NCBI GenBank assembly: GCA_026214975.1
Contig: CM047805.1
Span: forward strand, 111,595,845-111,659,844
Length of the DNA stretch: 64,000 bases
DNA from: Gentiana macrophylla
Taxonomy: Eukaryota > Streptophyta > Magnoliopsida > Gentianales > Gentianaceae
Direction of reading: 5' to 3'
In this document: piece after piece, positions 47,332 to 58,958 of the stretch
Layout: the number at the start of each line of letters is the position of its first letter
Numbering within the stretch: the first letter of the stretch is position 1
Made by a program: the position numbers and the translations under genes
Notes under the pieces: generated by a model
Database searches by the model: none
Told to the model about the DNA's origin: nothing
The model's input: only the letters and a program-made list of their open reading frames with translations

Positions 47332-48898
47332 CTACTTAAGCAAACACCACCGGTGACAACCAAATGATCAAGCACACACTCAAATTGGACAACTATCTGT
47401 TGATACAACAAATCCAACAAACAGATTGGATCTTTGGATTCAACAAACCAACAACAAGAACACTATCTCCTTTGAAATCTCAACCACTCAAACATTTTAA
47501 AATCGGAAATAGCTTGGGCACCTCCTCACTTGATGAAATTCAACAAGAACAACAAGGCACTATCTCCAGTCAAACATTTTAAAAGGCGGAATCTGGACAA
47601 CATGTCTCTCAGACCATTTCAAGGATGAAAGCCAGTCAATAGACAAGCGGTTCCACGTAGTTGCTGAGTATATAGATGCTCAAAACATTGTTGTGTAGAG
47701 TCAACATAACTTGATCAGTCAGATGAACATAAACCTCACCAACAATCTTTCCGGTCTCAAAAGACATGTATCATTGGAGAATGAGGCTATGGCAGGGGCC
47801 TTTGGCACAAGAATGGGAGAGATGGCAAACAGACTGACACATCAAGACAAGAAACTTACCTTCATTGAAAGCAATTTAGATACTCTGGTAAGCACTACTA
47901 AAACCACCAATAGCATTTCACTGCAACAGCAAGATGATGCTGCCAAAAAAGGGGGAAAGAAATGATAAGCCTGAAGGATCAACTGTTAGACCCCCAAATT
48001 TTACTAAAGAACAGCTAAGAGCAAGAGACAGGGAGTTGACAGTCAGAGCAGAGGCTTAAGAACAACATAGAAAAGCTCTGGAAGATAGGGAAAGGATCAC
48101 AAATATGCCTTGTATTGGATTCCCTCATCCAGTTCAAAGAGAGATGATGACAGAGATAGATCTGGAAATCAGCAAAGATCTAGCCAGCCTAGAGGTTCTG
48201 CAAGACAACACCGATTCAGCCCCAGCTGAGGTAGCAGTAGTGGAAGATATACTGGTGAAAGAAGAACCTTCACTGCTTACAGAAACATGCAAGAATATGA
48301 TGCAGCAGTGATGGAAAATGTGAAATATTTTTTCAGAGTTTAAGACACTTTGTACCCAAACAGACAGCAAGATGAAGCATGGACAGATTGGCTCTGTTAT
48401 CAAGATGATGAGTTAAGAGCTGACATAGCAAAAATTTACAATGATGATAAGAGAGAGTATGCATCTATGAAGGAAAAATCTAAAGATACAGGATCTGGCT
48501 CTACTAGCAGAACAAATCAAGTTGTACCACTTAATGCAAGGGGACCAGAAGAGTTATCTAGTGAACAACAAGAAGACTTCAACAACATGGTGAAGTTTTA
48601 TAGTCCCATAGGGATACTGGATCGTTCACAACAATGGGTTGTTTAATGATCTCAAGTTTGTTGATCCACACATTGCTGAAGCAAAGGAAAGGTTGGAAAA
48701 GCACTTTGGAGAACCATAGGCACATGATACTTTGCCTGACTTCTCAAACGCATTAACAAAAGAGTATTCTTAGGCATCTCTGACAAAGTTTCCTTAGAAT
48801 ATTGGCAGTGGAAGTTTCCAGAAGTTGACTGAAAAGAGATTGAAGGGACATACACTACAAAATTCAAGAAGTACAAGGAGAATCTGAGTAAGTTGTAG
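47332..48898 (+). pseudogene. Element D extra ORF, C-terminal part
   Basis: D's extra ORF continues after the LINE. The coiled-coil part MISQMNINLTNNLSGLKRHVS (47711) corresponds to MRQLNINITNNLAGLRQHIS in A, and DAAKKG is common to both. The C-terminal domain YPNRQQDEAWTDWLCYQDDE (48350) and VPLNARGPEELSSEQQEDFNN match A closely, and the ORF ends FKKYKENLSKL at 48898. Stops lie near 47962, 48058 and 48309. The region 47332-47600 is poorly conserved. Confidence 0.8.
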
Positions 48899-49029
48899 TT
48901 GTAATATGATTTTACCTTGAAAAATATTTATTGCCCTTTATGGATGGATAAAATTGTTGAGTTTTATTCCTTATTATATGAAAATCATTGTCTACTTATG
49001 TTCATGCTTATGAGGGTTTTGGCATCATC

Positions 49030-49043
49030 AAAAAGGGGGAAAT
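49030..49043 (+). other. Element D polypurine tract
   Basis: aaaaagggggaaat directly before the 3' LTR, preceded by the clade's conserved ggcatcatc. Confidence 0.85.
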
Positions 49044-50401
49044 TGTTAGGAACATTTTATTGTGTTTTGATGATAGCCATACTAGCTGTTATAGCAAGCC
49101 TGAAATAAGTTAGAAATCTCTGTATAAGTATTTACTTAGAGTCTGACATGTTTTATAAGTTTAGTCAAACAAGTATTGTACTATTTGGTAGAATGGCTAA
49201 GTGAAACCGAAATCCGGCAGAGTAAAGGCAGCCAAGTACCAGCAGAGAAGCATGAAGACACATGGATTGTCTTATAACCAAGGAAGTATATGATGACCTT
49301 GGATTAGTCTAAGTTATACTACAAGTGATGGAATCTAATTTTATAAATATGGTGTATATTGATCCCACACAAATCAAGGTCAGTGAAGTTCAAGAAATTC
49401 TTGAAAGATCAAAGAAATCAAAGATAGCAGTAAACCGGCAAAGTAAACTATCTACCGGTTAAGTAAGAAATAACAGTGAAGAAAGCAGAGTCACTTAACC
49501 GGTCAAGGAACAATCAAGAGAAGGAACAACAGAGCATTCTAAGCTTATTCAGAACAAAGAAAATAAGAAGATCAAGCATTAAATACAGAATCAATCAAGG
49601 ACGGATTTTATGATAAATGTTTGAAGAAAATCCGGATCACTGAAATCAAGGAGGAATCAAGTGTTAATTCAGGATTATTCCCCACATTAAATAGCCAACA
49701 GATGGAATTTCAAATCAAGGAATATCAAGGCTATAAATAGAAGTCATTGACAGACAAACAAATCAACGATTTGGATATACAAGACCAAGAGAAACTTTAT
49801 CAATTTATTAAGCCTTCATTCTGAATCTAAAAGAACACATATAGAGATCAACTCATAACTCAGAGCTTCAATTCCACATCAAGCACTGAGATGGATCAAC
49901 AAACTATGTGAATCCAATTCACATCAGTTGCATCAATTGAATCAGAGAAGTCTGAGAAGGAGTTGCACCCTTTGTGATTGCTGCTGAAAGATTTGTTCCC
50001 GAGGAGCAATGTTAAAGACTGAGTCACTGAAGCTTTTGCAGTCAGGGAGTGATAGTCTTTGAGATTCCGAAGCTTGTGTAGCCAAGGACAATCTAACTAT
50101 TGTATTGGTGAAAGAAAATAGTGAATTCCTCCAATCATCACAGGAGAAGAGTGGATTAAGGGATTACAACACCCTGAACCACTATAAACCTTTTTGTTCA
50201 TTTACTTACTGCACTTTACTTTACAGCATTTACTTACTGCATTCAATTCATAATCTGTGTGTGCATAATCTACTTTGAACCTGTTTTTAAGAAGGGACTA
50301 ATCCACTGCCCAAAAGATTTTAAATTAAGAAATTTTTTTGAAACACCAGTATAGTCATTCACCCCCTCTGACTATACTTTTACCCTTCTCTGGGACCAAC
50401 A
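49044..50401 (+). repeat. Element D 3' LTR
   Basis: Runs from tgttaggaacattttattg to ctgggaccaaca, followed by the AATGT duplication and then B sequence. It keeps the TG and CA termini that the 5' LTR has lost. TATA box CTATAAATAG at 49731-49740. Confidence 0.92.
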
Positions 50402-50406
50402 AATGT
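50402..50406. repeat. Target site duplication of element D (right copy)
   Basis: AATGT, identical to 23450-23454. Confidence 0.85.
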
Positions 50407-52825
50407 AATGATACTTTTCTAGCCAGTCTACTTTGTGAGAAAGTTAAAAAGATACAAAGGGCTAGTGAATTTGCTGGAAATCAAATTGGATAAAGAGTTG
50501 GATGTGGAAGCGATTATTCAATTTTGGGAAAATATGAAGGTGGTGAAACATTCAATAACAACCACTGTTCAGGGAGAAAGAATCTGCATCAACATAGAAA
50601 TTGTGCGATAGTTGTTTGATTTCAAGAAGCCAATTGAGAAATCAGTCAATCAGACCAGTTTACCATTCAACTGTGAAGATTTTCTCTCTTAGATTTCATC
50701 AACTAAGAAGCCAGTAGATATCTATTCGAAGACAGAATCTAAAACCGGAGTTTTCCCTACTACGAAGATGGATACATAAAACTGTCATTGGACAATATCA
50801 AGGGCTAGATTATTTATCTGAGGACACAATCAATCAGATGAATATCATTTGGGATCAATTCGATTTCAATTGGGCCGGTTAAGTCTTGAATAAGATCAAG
50901 AAGCAACATATTAAAGAGATGGAAAGAGTCCGTCAAGCCAAAACTGAAGGAAGAAAGAAGACATGGAGACTTCATTTGAAGAAACCACTCAGTTTGATAA
51001 TACAACATTACCTAGAAACACTCAGACGTGGAAAAGAAGCTGAACAAGCTGATGCATCAAGCAAAACTGAGAAAATTGCAGCAGTGGTAAGTTCAAGGAA
51101 AGAACCTTCAAAAGATGAAGGAAGGAAAATGTCTCTCAGCAAATTGCTGAACAAAAAGGAGTTAAGCGTAAAGCTGACTCACAAGAAAAAAGAGCAGTTG
51201 AAAGAAGATTGTTCCTAGAAACTTCAGTTAAGGGAACTGAAACGAGCAAGACAACAACAACTGAAGGGGAACAAGTACTGAAACTGACACCCATGAATGA
51301 TCAGTTAGCTGAAGATGTTTCTCACAAGTAACCAAGATTATCAGAGAAACAAGTTTTCGCTATGGATACTGCAGAAGGACACCAAACACAAAAATATGAG
51401 AGTTCTATTGAACCAGAAAGGATTGTCAATCTCACAAGGATGAAATTAAAGACTGTGGATTCTCAGGAATCACACAAAGAAACCTTAAAAGCTGAAGAAG
51501 AATGGTTTCTCAAGCATATGGAAGTAGAAGATTTGTATGCATTATTTCCCATGGAGGAATTTCTAACAAAATTCTACAAACTGCTTAAAGACAAAGCTCA
51601 ACAAAGGAATATGAAGTCAGTTGACTCATCAGCACCAAAGGATAAATCAAAGAAGGATGATGATGAAGATAAGGATGATGATTCAAAGAAATTGACGGAG
51701 CAAGATTTAGTTTTACAACTTGAAAATAAAACTGAAACTCAATAACAATCAGTTGTTCAAAAGGAAGGATTGCCAGTTGGGACACAAACAACTGACAACC
51801 AAAAGCAAGCAGAAGATAGTGAACAACAACTGATCGTTGTAGATCATCAAACTCAGTCAACACACAAAGAAAAAGTAGATCCAACTGAGTTTCTAACGGC
51901 AGATGAACTGAATAAAGTTCAAATTGTTCTAGATGAGTTGCTTACCAAGAAGGAAGACTACAACAATCTTTTATCAAGTATCTCAGGGTATTTGGACTAC
52001 AGAAAGAAAACTGATGTAACTGTCAACTCAAAGTTAGACACAATCAAGAAAGTTACATCAAACTCAACTTTAGAAATCCTTCAGCTTAAGGAAAAACTGG
52101 AGATATCTGCATATGAAGACCGTGAAATTCGTGCTCAAGCTGAATGGCACCTAAATTAGAGGATTTATGGTCTAGAGACTCAGCTTTCAGAACTCTTCAC
52201 TTCATAGAAAGGCATTGCAGATGATCAGAAAGAGGCACATCATTTAATCACTCAGCTATATGATGCCAAAAAGACGGAAGCAGATGAAGAAAAGCTGAAA
52301 ATACAAGAAGAGAAATTGAGATTAGAAGCTGAACCATCAAAACTCAGAGAACTTACATATGTCAAAGGAAAGTCAGCATCAGTTTCAAATATCGTAGATC
52401 CGGTTGAACTTAGTGAAAAAGAGCTTATCTTGAAATACAAAGAACCCGGAAGTAAGAGAGCAGCTCTTACATATGATCTATGGATAAAATTTCACAAAGA
52501 CTATAACCATGTGAAAGCTAAGTACAAGCATTAATCTTTTGAAGAGTCCCTGGTGTTTTTATTATCATTCAAATATCACTCACAGAAGATGATGGAACAC
52601 AAGAATATAAGAAGAATTGAAGAAAGACTTGGACTCAAAGACAAAAGAGAACAAATCAAGCTGGATGTTGAAGAATTTGAAGATTATTTCAAGAACAATG
52701 ATGATCTTCCTAAATTATCTTTGTAGAGGAAATGGAAACAGTCAAGTAAGTGGATTACAACAGAGCCTTATCCAAAGAAGACTCAGGTAAAGAAGAAGAA
52801 TACAAACTGCATGATAAAGAAATGA
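50407..52825 (+). pseudogene. Element B extra ORF (coiled-coil protein), broken
   Basis: The N-terminus lies left of D (MASKHVQETRLFEKEE, 23371 on). From 50407 the reading goes on as FLASLLCEKVKKIQ, and an extra base near 50457 shifts the frame; a related copy at 58309 lacks that base. Later pieces are strongly helical and Lys/Glu-rich: KKQHIKEMERVRQAKTEGRK (50898), KAEEEWFLKHMEVEDLYALF (51490), DDDEDKDDD (51658), KVQIVLDELLTKKEDYNNLL (51916) and LILKYKEPGSKRAAL (52423). The last frame ends near 52825. Position and overall character match the extra ORFs of A and D, but similarity is weak outside the N-terminus, so this is a fast-evolving relative. Confidence 0.72.
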
Positions 52826-52997
52826 TGTTCTTTAGAGTTACACAAACTTAACTATTTTAAATGATTCATTCTGTAATAAGTTGTGTAACTTGATCCAGTT
52901 TTTGAGATTTCTAATGATAAATACAGTCTCCGTTCTATTTTTTTTTTATTGTTTTTATCTTTAAAGCTTTTCTTTTAAGGAGAGTTTTGACATCATC

Positions 52998-53010
52998 AAA
53001 AAGGGGAAAT
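52998..53010 (+). other. Element B polypurine tract
   Basis: aaaaaggggaaat after gacatcatc and directly before the 3' LTR, as in A and D. Confidence 0.85.
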
Positions 53011-54810
53011 TGTTAGAATAAAAATTGAGTGTTGATGATGATTCATCTTTATTTATTTAAATGTTTGTTTACACCTCATTGATGAAGTGCTGAAACTAGT
53101 TGTTATAGTGAAAAGCTAAAAGATGCCTAGAAAATAATGTATAGGATTTATTAGAGTCTGATCCTTGTATAGGTTGTATCGGACAAGCACGGTAATAGTT
53201 AGGGAGTCATAGAACTGAAAATTGGAAATCATATAGAAACTAGATATCATTTTAAGAAACTGAAAAGTGTTACTCAGAACTGTAACTGAGATATACTCAG
53301 AACTGAAGAAGGTAAGTTCGCTGAGGGGCACAGACTCGGTTGGCTTATCTAGAAGATGAAGGCTAAGGGAACAAACTCAGTTTAGAAGGCTGAGGGACAC
53401 AGACTCAGTTAATGAAAATTGACAAACTGAGGGTTCAAACTCAGTTATGAAGACTAAAAGCCGAGACAATAAAGTTAGAATTCAGGTAAGTCTGTGATGG
53501 CATGAACTGACTTTAAAGATCTTGTATGAAGACCTAAAATACATAAGGACAATGATATCTTAGATGACTTAAAGGATATGGTGTGCTCTGATTAAGTCAA
53601 TAAAAATCAGATCTAAATAGTACTATGTTTTGAAAAAGAGTAAAAACTCAGTTAAAGCTCTAAATCAGTTAAAGATTGAAAACTGACCTACTCAGTTTAT
53701 ACAGCTCAAAACTGACATTTCTCAGTCACTCAGTCTAAAGCTGAAGACATACAAGAACAAAAAACAATCAGAACGTTACAAATCAAGCATTTTCATTGGA
53801 TGATGGACTGACATGTCAGAACGGTCACTGACATCTAACATATAGCCGTTGATAGCAACAAGAAATCAAATTCAAATAAGATGAACGTTGGAAAACACAC
53901 TATAAATAGAGGACTTGGTAACAAGGATCAAACAACAAGAATACTAAGAATTATTGAGCCTAAATTCTGTTCATCTGTGCTTTCAATAATTTCTTCTATC
54001 ATCATTATGCTTACAAAGACATATCAAGAAATCTTCTAAGTGTTCAAGCTCCAAAGACATAATCAAGATATAGACACTTTGACCCACAAGCAAGAATCAC
54101 TTACTTGATTCTAAGCCCAACTTTGATTTTAATCAAAGATTGAGACTGTGAAGCAATCCGGTCTCGGAAATGCCAAGGACAATTGTTTTAGCAGTCAGGG
54201 TAGACTGTGGTTGTGGTGGAGCTGGAGAAGAGGCAATTCAACCCTCTAGGGACCAGTGCATGCAGTTGCAGAGCAGCAATACTACATGTTCTTTAGTTGC
54301 TTAGATAGTGAAGCTAGGGATTAGCCAAGGACTATCAGTTTAGGACTTTTTGTAACCGTTCTACCTCAAAAGTTCTAGTAGAATTTTCCTCCGACATCAC
54401 AGGGGAAGAGAGGACTGACATGATTACCCCATCTAGAACCTCTATAATTTCTTGCCTTACTTTACTTTACGCATTTAATTACTGTCATTTTATTTACAGT
54501 ATTTGTGATTGTTTTTATCCAGTTTGATCAAGCATACAGAACTAATTGTGATTCACACAGCACACAAACTGACATTCACCAGAATTCAGTTTTTCATATC
54601 AGCTTTTTCATAGATACAACAAGATCAGTTAAAAAGTCTAAAACTTAATCAGCTGCCAGTTAACTCAGTTTGTGCACAAGTCAGTTTGACTTCTACTCAG
54701 CTTAGTTAGCTTAACTGCACACAAGTTTAATAACTAAACCTAATCAGTTTTTAAGAATCTAGTTTTAGGTGACAAGTTTATTCACCCCCCCTCTGAACTT
54801 GTGTCACCCT
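53011..54810 (+). repeat. Element B 3' LTR
   Basis: It starts tgttagaataaaaattgag; its last 300 bp match 11157-11450. The end has decayed: similarity stops near 54810 and the expected gggaccaaca is missing. TATA box TATAAATAG at 53901-53909. The U3 part holds repeated CTCAGTT motifs (53376, 53404, 53440, 53647, 53691). Confidence 0.85.
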
Positions 54811-56272
54811 CTAAACTATATCATTTTCTGAATTTTCATTGGATGCAAGTAAAACTCAGGCAGTTTCTGGAATAAAAGCTTTCGTCTTTGAATGAAAAAG
54901 AAGTAACATTGTATACAATTTACAGTAGCAATACGAACACCGCAATGTACAGATCATTTTATATTTTATCTATATAAAAGCGAGCCAAAGACGGAACTAT
55001 AAATAAAATCAGAAACAAATTAGGCATCATTATGTAAACACATTAAATACCTGTCATGTGCTGAATTTTCATTGGGTGCATGTAAAACTCAGGCATCAGT
55101 AAACTCTCTGTTTAAGGTCTTCGTGGTAGAATTTCCCATGTAACACACCGGTCTTTGAATTTTCTTTTATATATTTTTTTTGGTAGAATTCCCATGTAAC
55201 ACACCGGTCTTTGAAATTTTTTTTTATATAATTTTCCCTATTCTTTTAATGTTTTTTTCCTCATACAAAAGATATACATGCACGCATATTTTTTTGTCTC
55301 TATTGAGACTCGAGTACGAAATCTTCGGGTTAAAAATCACAACATTTATCGGTGGACCAATGTCTTGTTGGCACCGGTCTTTGAATTTGTAAAGTAATAA
55401 TACATTCACTATATATGTATCTCTGCTTTATGTGATATGTCAAATACTTACTACTATTGATCAATAAGTGATTCATATAAATCATTGAGTTAATTATATA
55501 TATCGGCCAATGTTATATTTTGTCTTTTTCCAATTATACATAAGGGTCTATATGACTATGGAATTCTCAATCGCAAACACATGAAAAACGAGCCATATGT
55601 TCCCGAATAAACCTAGCTAAAGCTAGTACTACACTATACACTCTAGATATTAGATCAAGGTCTTTGAATCATTTTACAGCACAACTCCATGTGCACCATA
55701 TACATACAATACATAGATATAAACATTATAAATGTGTGTTTTTTTTGTTTTTTTATTGTGAGGGTGGGAAGAGTAAATCATATATATAACGTATGCAGAG
55801 AAATCCATGTGACAGGACAAATCTGGTCACAGTATTCTCCTATCATCTGCTATGAAGACCAAGACCTTATTGACTCTTTTATTGCATTCCCAAGGCTTAC
55901 TGTCTTTTGCCTTGATAAAATCCTATGCTTAGCAATCTTCAATTGTTTATTTATATAAAACTCGGTTCTCGAATCTCAAAAAGACATTCTTTGCTGTTCA
56001 ATTCCACTGGGAATTGATGAAACTTCTGTATATTAGTAATTAATTTTCAAATGTGTACCTTTAAAAAATAAAAAAAAATTTATCAAATGTGTGGAACAAT
56101 AACATGCCTAGCATGTAAGTATGCATTCTTTTAAATCTTTTGGGGACTATATACTTCGGGTGAAATCATTGAAAATAAAAGTGTATAACATGTGGCACCT
56201 CTTTGTTAGTAAGTATATCTATCTGCCATACGAATTCTGTCTTTTAACAGTTACCGTGAAAGATTGAAATAC

Positions 56273-56274
<2 letters not shown>
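54811..56274. other. AT-rich non-coding DNA right of element B
   Basis: No coding frame with recognisable motifs. A block reading ctgaattttcattgg-tgca-gtaaaactcaggca occurs near 54827 and again near 55061, so there is some local duplication. This may be the original target region of B. Confidence 0.5.
55125..55240. repeat. Tandem duplication, 57-bp period
   Basis: Two copies of a unit starting ggtagaatt-cccatgtaacac and including caccggtctttgaa, at 55125 and 55182. A third fragment, caccggtctttgaattt, lies near 55372. Confidence 0.75.

Positions 56275-56320
<46 letters not shown>
56275..56320. repeat. (TA)n microsatellite
   Basis: 23 uninterrupted TA units, followed at once by ctagccaaatacccatgcga. 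Confidence 0.95.
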
Positions 56321-56321
<1 letters not shown>

Positions 56322-58200
56322 TAGCCAAATACCCATGCGATGCATCGGGTTATATGAATTTATAAAAATAAAGTAATAAATTTGGATGTACAACGTAAAT
56401 AAATGAATGTTGATATTGTCGGAATATATCAAATGAAAATCATTACATATTAACGGTATCTCTAATAAATCATTAAGATATGAGAGATCTAATAAATCAT
56501 TAAGATATACACCACATATATCAAATCACCTCACCACTACTTTCACAAACCCTTTTATCGTGTGTGACATAGAAATTGGTCATCAATGGTGCCTTTAAAG
56601 GCAACTCACATCTTTCTTATAAAATTTGTCTTAAGATATACACCACAATATCAAAAACCTAGATGGTTAACTCCTCATCCCAAAACATATTTTCATCAAG
56701 GGTGCCTTAAATTTTTTTTTAAGTGATAGTTTTGGTTACCAATTACATTTTTAAGTGATAGTTTTACCATAAACATTTAAATTAAATTCTACTATATCTA
56801 GGTACTTTTCACTTTCTTCAAATTTTTTTTTATCACGAAAACGCCCACTAAGTTATAAAAAAATACAATTTTCTCAACATCTTCCAAACCCACTTTTACA
56901 CCACCAACCCACCACCACCACCACCTCCTCCTCCTATCACCATTTCTTCAAGCAATTGAAACCAGCGCTCTCTCGCCCCTTATATATATATATTTACCCA
57001 CTAAAAAGTTGGTCACTTGAAAGTTGGTGATCATTTTATTGCATCACCGTCGACTAATTCATCAAGTGAATTATGTTAAAGCAAGGCTGATGAAGAAGAC
57101 ATGGGGAATTAAACAAGCTGCATCAAGAAATCAGATGCATAAAACAAGCTGGAGCAGATATTTATTACATGTTTTTGCATTTTTCTTTCTCTTCTTCAAC
57201 CATAGAATGAAGAGCCACCACCGTATTCTTCCCATCTGCATCGGAGAGAACACAATTTTTTTCTTCGTTTTGCCGTTAATGGCGTCAACTGGAGAAATTA
57301 ATGTTATAATTGAAGAAACTCGGTGGTGGGAAAACATTAGATGGGGGGCGGGGAAGGGAGACAACAATGGAGGAGGTGAGGGAGGGAAAGGGGGCGTTGG
57401 GAGAGGAGGTGAAGGAACAATGGCGGCGGCGGGAAGACAAGAAGGAGGCGGTTGTGAAGTTTATGTTATTTTTCAGAAAGAAAGAAAAAATGTTGAGTGT
57501 GGTGTCATAGGAAAAGATTAATTTGTAATATTTTAAAGGTTCAATGATTTTGTTGTAGTTATTTTTTAGGAGTGAAATATTTTAAGAGACGTGGTGCTAT
57601 AAGTATAAATGGCGATATGGTATTTACATAGTGGTGTATTGAGTATATTTAAAAATTAGTGTGTTGCTTTAGGTACAACAATATATACATGTGTGGTGCC
57701 CCTTAATTTGGGTGTCCATATAAAAAAAGTATGGTGCATTTAAAGACACCCTTTCATCAAAGTATCATACTACATCCAAATCTGCGAACATGTCCAGACA
57801 TGGATTTGGTACATTGGTGTTGAATGTAAACACCAAGGCAAAAATAGTATGGGTTGAATTGAAGCCAAAGCAATAGAGCAACAAGGGGAGAACTTTAATA
57901 CTACATTCATGATAAAAGAGATCATCTTGTTTTTAAGTTAATGGATGAAAAATAAACCCCCGAAAAAACAAATCCATTGCATTTAGCTGAAAAAAAGGAG
58001 TAGATGACTTATTTTCTTACCTGAACATATTATACAACAATGCTATTGGATAGTGTTATAACTAAAATAATAACATCCATCATTTCTTAGATGGTAAAAC
58101 ATAAGACAACTATTAGTCAAGCATTAGATAGTAATAATAATGAATGAATCGATTTCAAAAGACTACCAAATCATCCCCAGATCCCTCCCTTTCACAAATA
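56321..58200. repeat. Non-coding AT-rich repeat, possibly a Helitron-type or other DNA transposon end
   Basis: Directly after the TA run is cccatgcgatgcatcgggt, with a perfect 10-bp palindrome CGATGCATCG. Sequences of this type follow TA runs at the ends of common plant repeats. Further in are repeated phrases such as gtggtg and ggtgcctttaa, and a purine-rich stretch at 57330-57480. An ORF at 57024-57521 is Gly/Lys-rich low complexity. I could not find a matching second terminus, so the class is open. Confidence 0.35.
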
Positions 58201-58790
58201 TTGGCACCTACAACATGCATGCGTGTTGATTAAGCTTGTTACCCACATAATTTATGGTTTTTTAACTTAATATGTATGACTATACTTTTACCCTTCTCTA
58301 GGACAACAAATGTAATGATACTTTGCTAGCCAGTCTACTTTGTGAGAAAGTTAAAAAGATACAAGGGCCAGTGAATCTGCTGGAAATCAAATTGGATAAA
58401 GAGTTGGATGTGGAAGCGATTCTTCAATTTTGGGAAAATATGAAGGTGGTGAAACATTCAATAACAACCACTGTTCATGGAGAAAGAATCTACTTCAACA
58501 CAGAAATTGTGCGACAGTTGTTAGATTTCAAGAAGCCAATTGAGAAATCAGTCAATCAGACCAGTTTACCATTCAACTGTGAAGATTTTATCTCTTAGAT
58601 TTCATCAACTAAGAAGCCAGTAGATATATATTCGAAGACATAGAATCTAAAACCGGAGTTTGCCCTTCTAAGAAGATGGATACGCAAAACTGTCATTGGA
58701 CAATATCTACTGGCACAAATTGGCACCTACAACATACAAGTTAACCAAAAAACTATTTCCTATCATGTGGGTAACAAGCCTAATCAACAT
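58201..58790. repeat. Inverted-repeat locus enclosing a copy of the D/B junction
   Basis: 58222-58269 (gttgattaagcttgttaccc...) is roughly the reverse complement of 58741-58788. The 16-mer ttggcacctacaacat occurs directly at 58201 (first t at 58200 differs) and at 58720. Between them, 58275-58707 copies 50369-50798: the last bases of D's LTR, the AATGT duplication, and B's extra ORF from FLASLLCEKVKK (here LLASLLCEKVKK). The copied coding part stays open for about 90 codons. Confidence 0.75.
58275..58707 (+). pseudogene. Transposed fragment of D LTR end plus B extra ORF
   Basis: It reads tgactatacttttaccc, a decayed LTR end (ctctaggacaaca), AATGT, then B extra-ORF codons (EIKLDKELDVEAILQFWENM and IVRQLLDFKKPIEKSVNQ) to a stop at 58596. 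Because it includes the boundary between D and B it must derive from an insertion like the one at 50401. It lacks the extra base that breaks the frame at 50457. Confidence 0.8.
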
Positions 58791-58958
58791 AAAAAAACAT
58801 GTCATATTCAGATTGCCATGAGATTCGAAAAACAAACCACAGTGTAAGATCCATTTGACATATCTTAAATTTATTGAATATGACAAATCATGTCTAATTC
58901 AAATAAGGTATTGTACAGCCACAAATACCACTTCTTTGGATACTTGGACATTTCATAT
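58791..58958. other. Short non-coding stretch before element G
   Basis: No ORF or repeat recognised. The last five bases before G's LTR are catat, the candidate target site; the other copy would lie beyond the window. Confidence 0.5.

Larger units (their letters stand above)
23455..50401 (+). mobile_element. Element D: SIRE-like Copia element carrying E, F and a LINE (composite span)
   Basis: D has a 5' LTR (23455-24820), gag, protease and integrase zinc domain up to 27533, then nested E and F. It resumes at 41364 inside the extra ORF, is interrupted by a LINE, and ends with the polypurine tract and 3' LTR (49044-50401). The two LTRs resemble each other more than either resembles A or G, and both flanks are AATGT. 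Integrase core, RT, RNase H and the N-terminus of the extra ORF are missing, removed by the deletion at 41363/41364. Confidence 0.85.
11157..54810 (+). mobile_element. Element B: SIRE-like Copia element, host of the nest (composite span)
   Basis: B's own sequence is in three blocks: 11157-12639, 21496-23454 and 50402-54810. They are separated by C and D, each flanked by a 5-bp target duplication, so the blocks rejoin cleanly. B has a 5' LTR remnant, gag, protease, the start of integrase, an extra ORF, polypurine tract and 3' LTR. It lacks the integrase core, RT and RNase H: near 23355 the integrase reading runs straight into the extra-ORF start. B is therefore an internally deleted, non-autonomous copy. 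Its LTR is unlike those of A, D and G. Confidence 0.85.

Noticed and set aside
57024..57521. 165-codon plus-strand ORF
   Set aside because: Gly/Lys-rich, low complexity, from a purine-rich stretch; no domain or plausible gene context.
54811..58958. A host gene between elements B and G
   Set aside because: No exon-like ORF with recognisable domains; the longest ORFs are low complexity or TE-derived.
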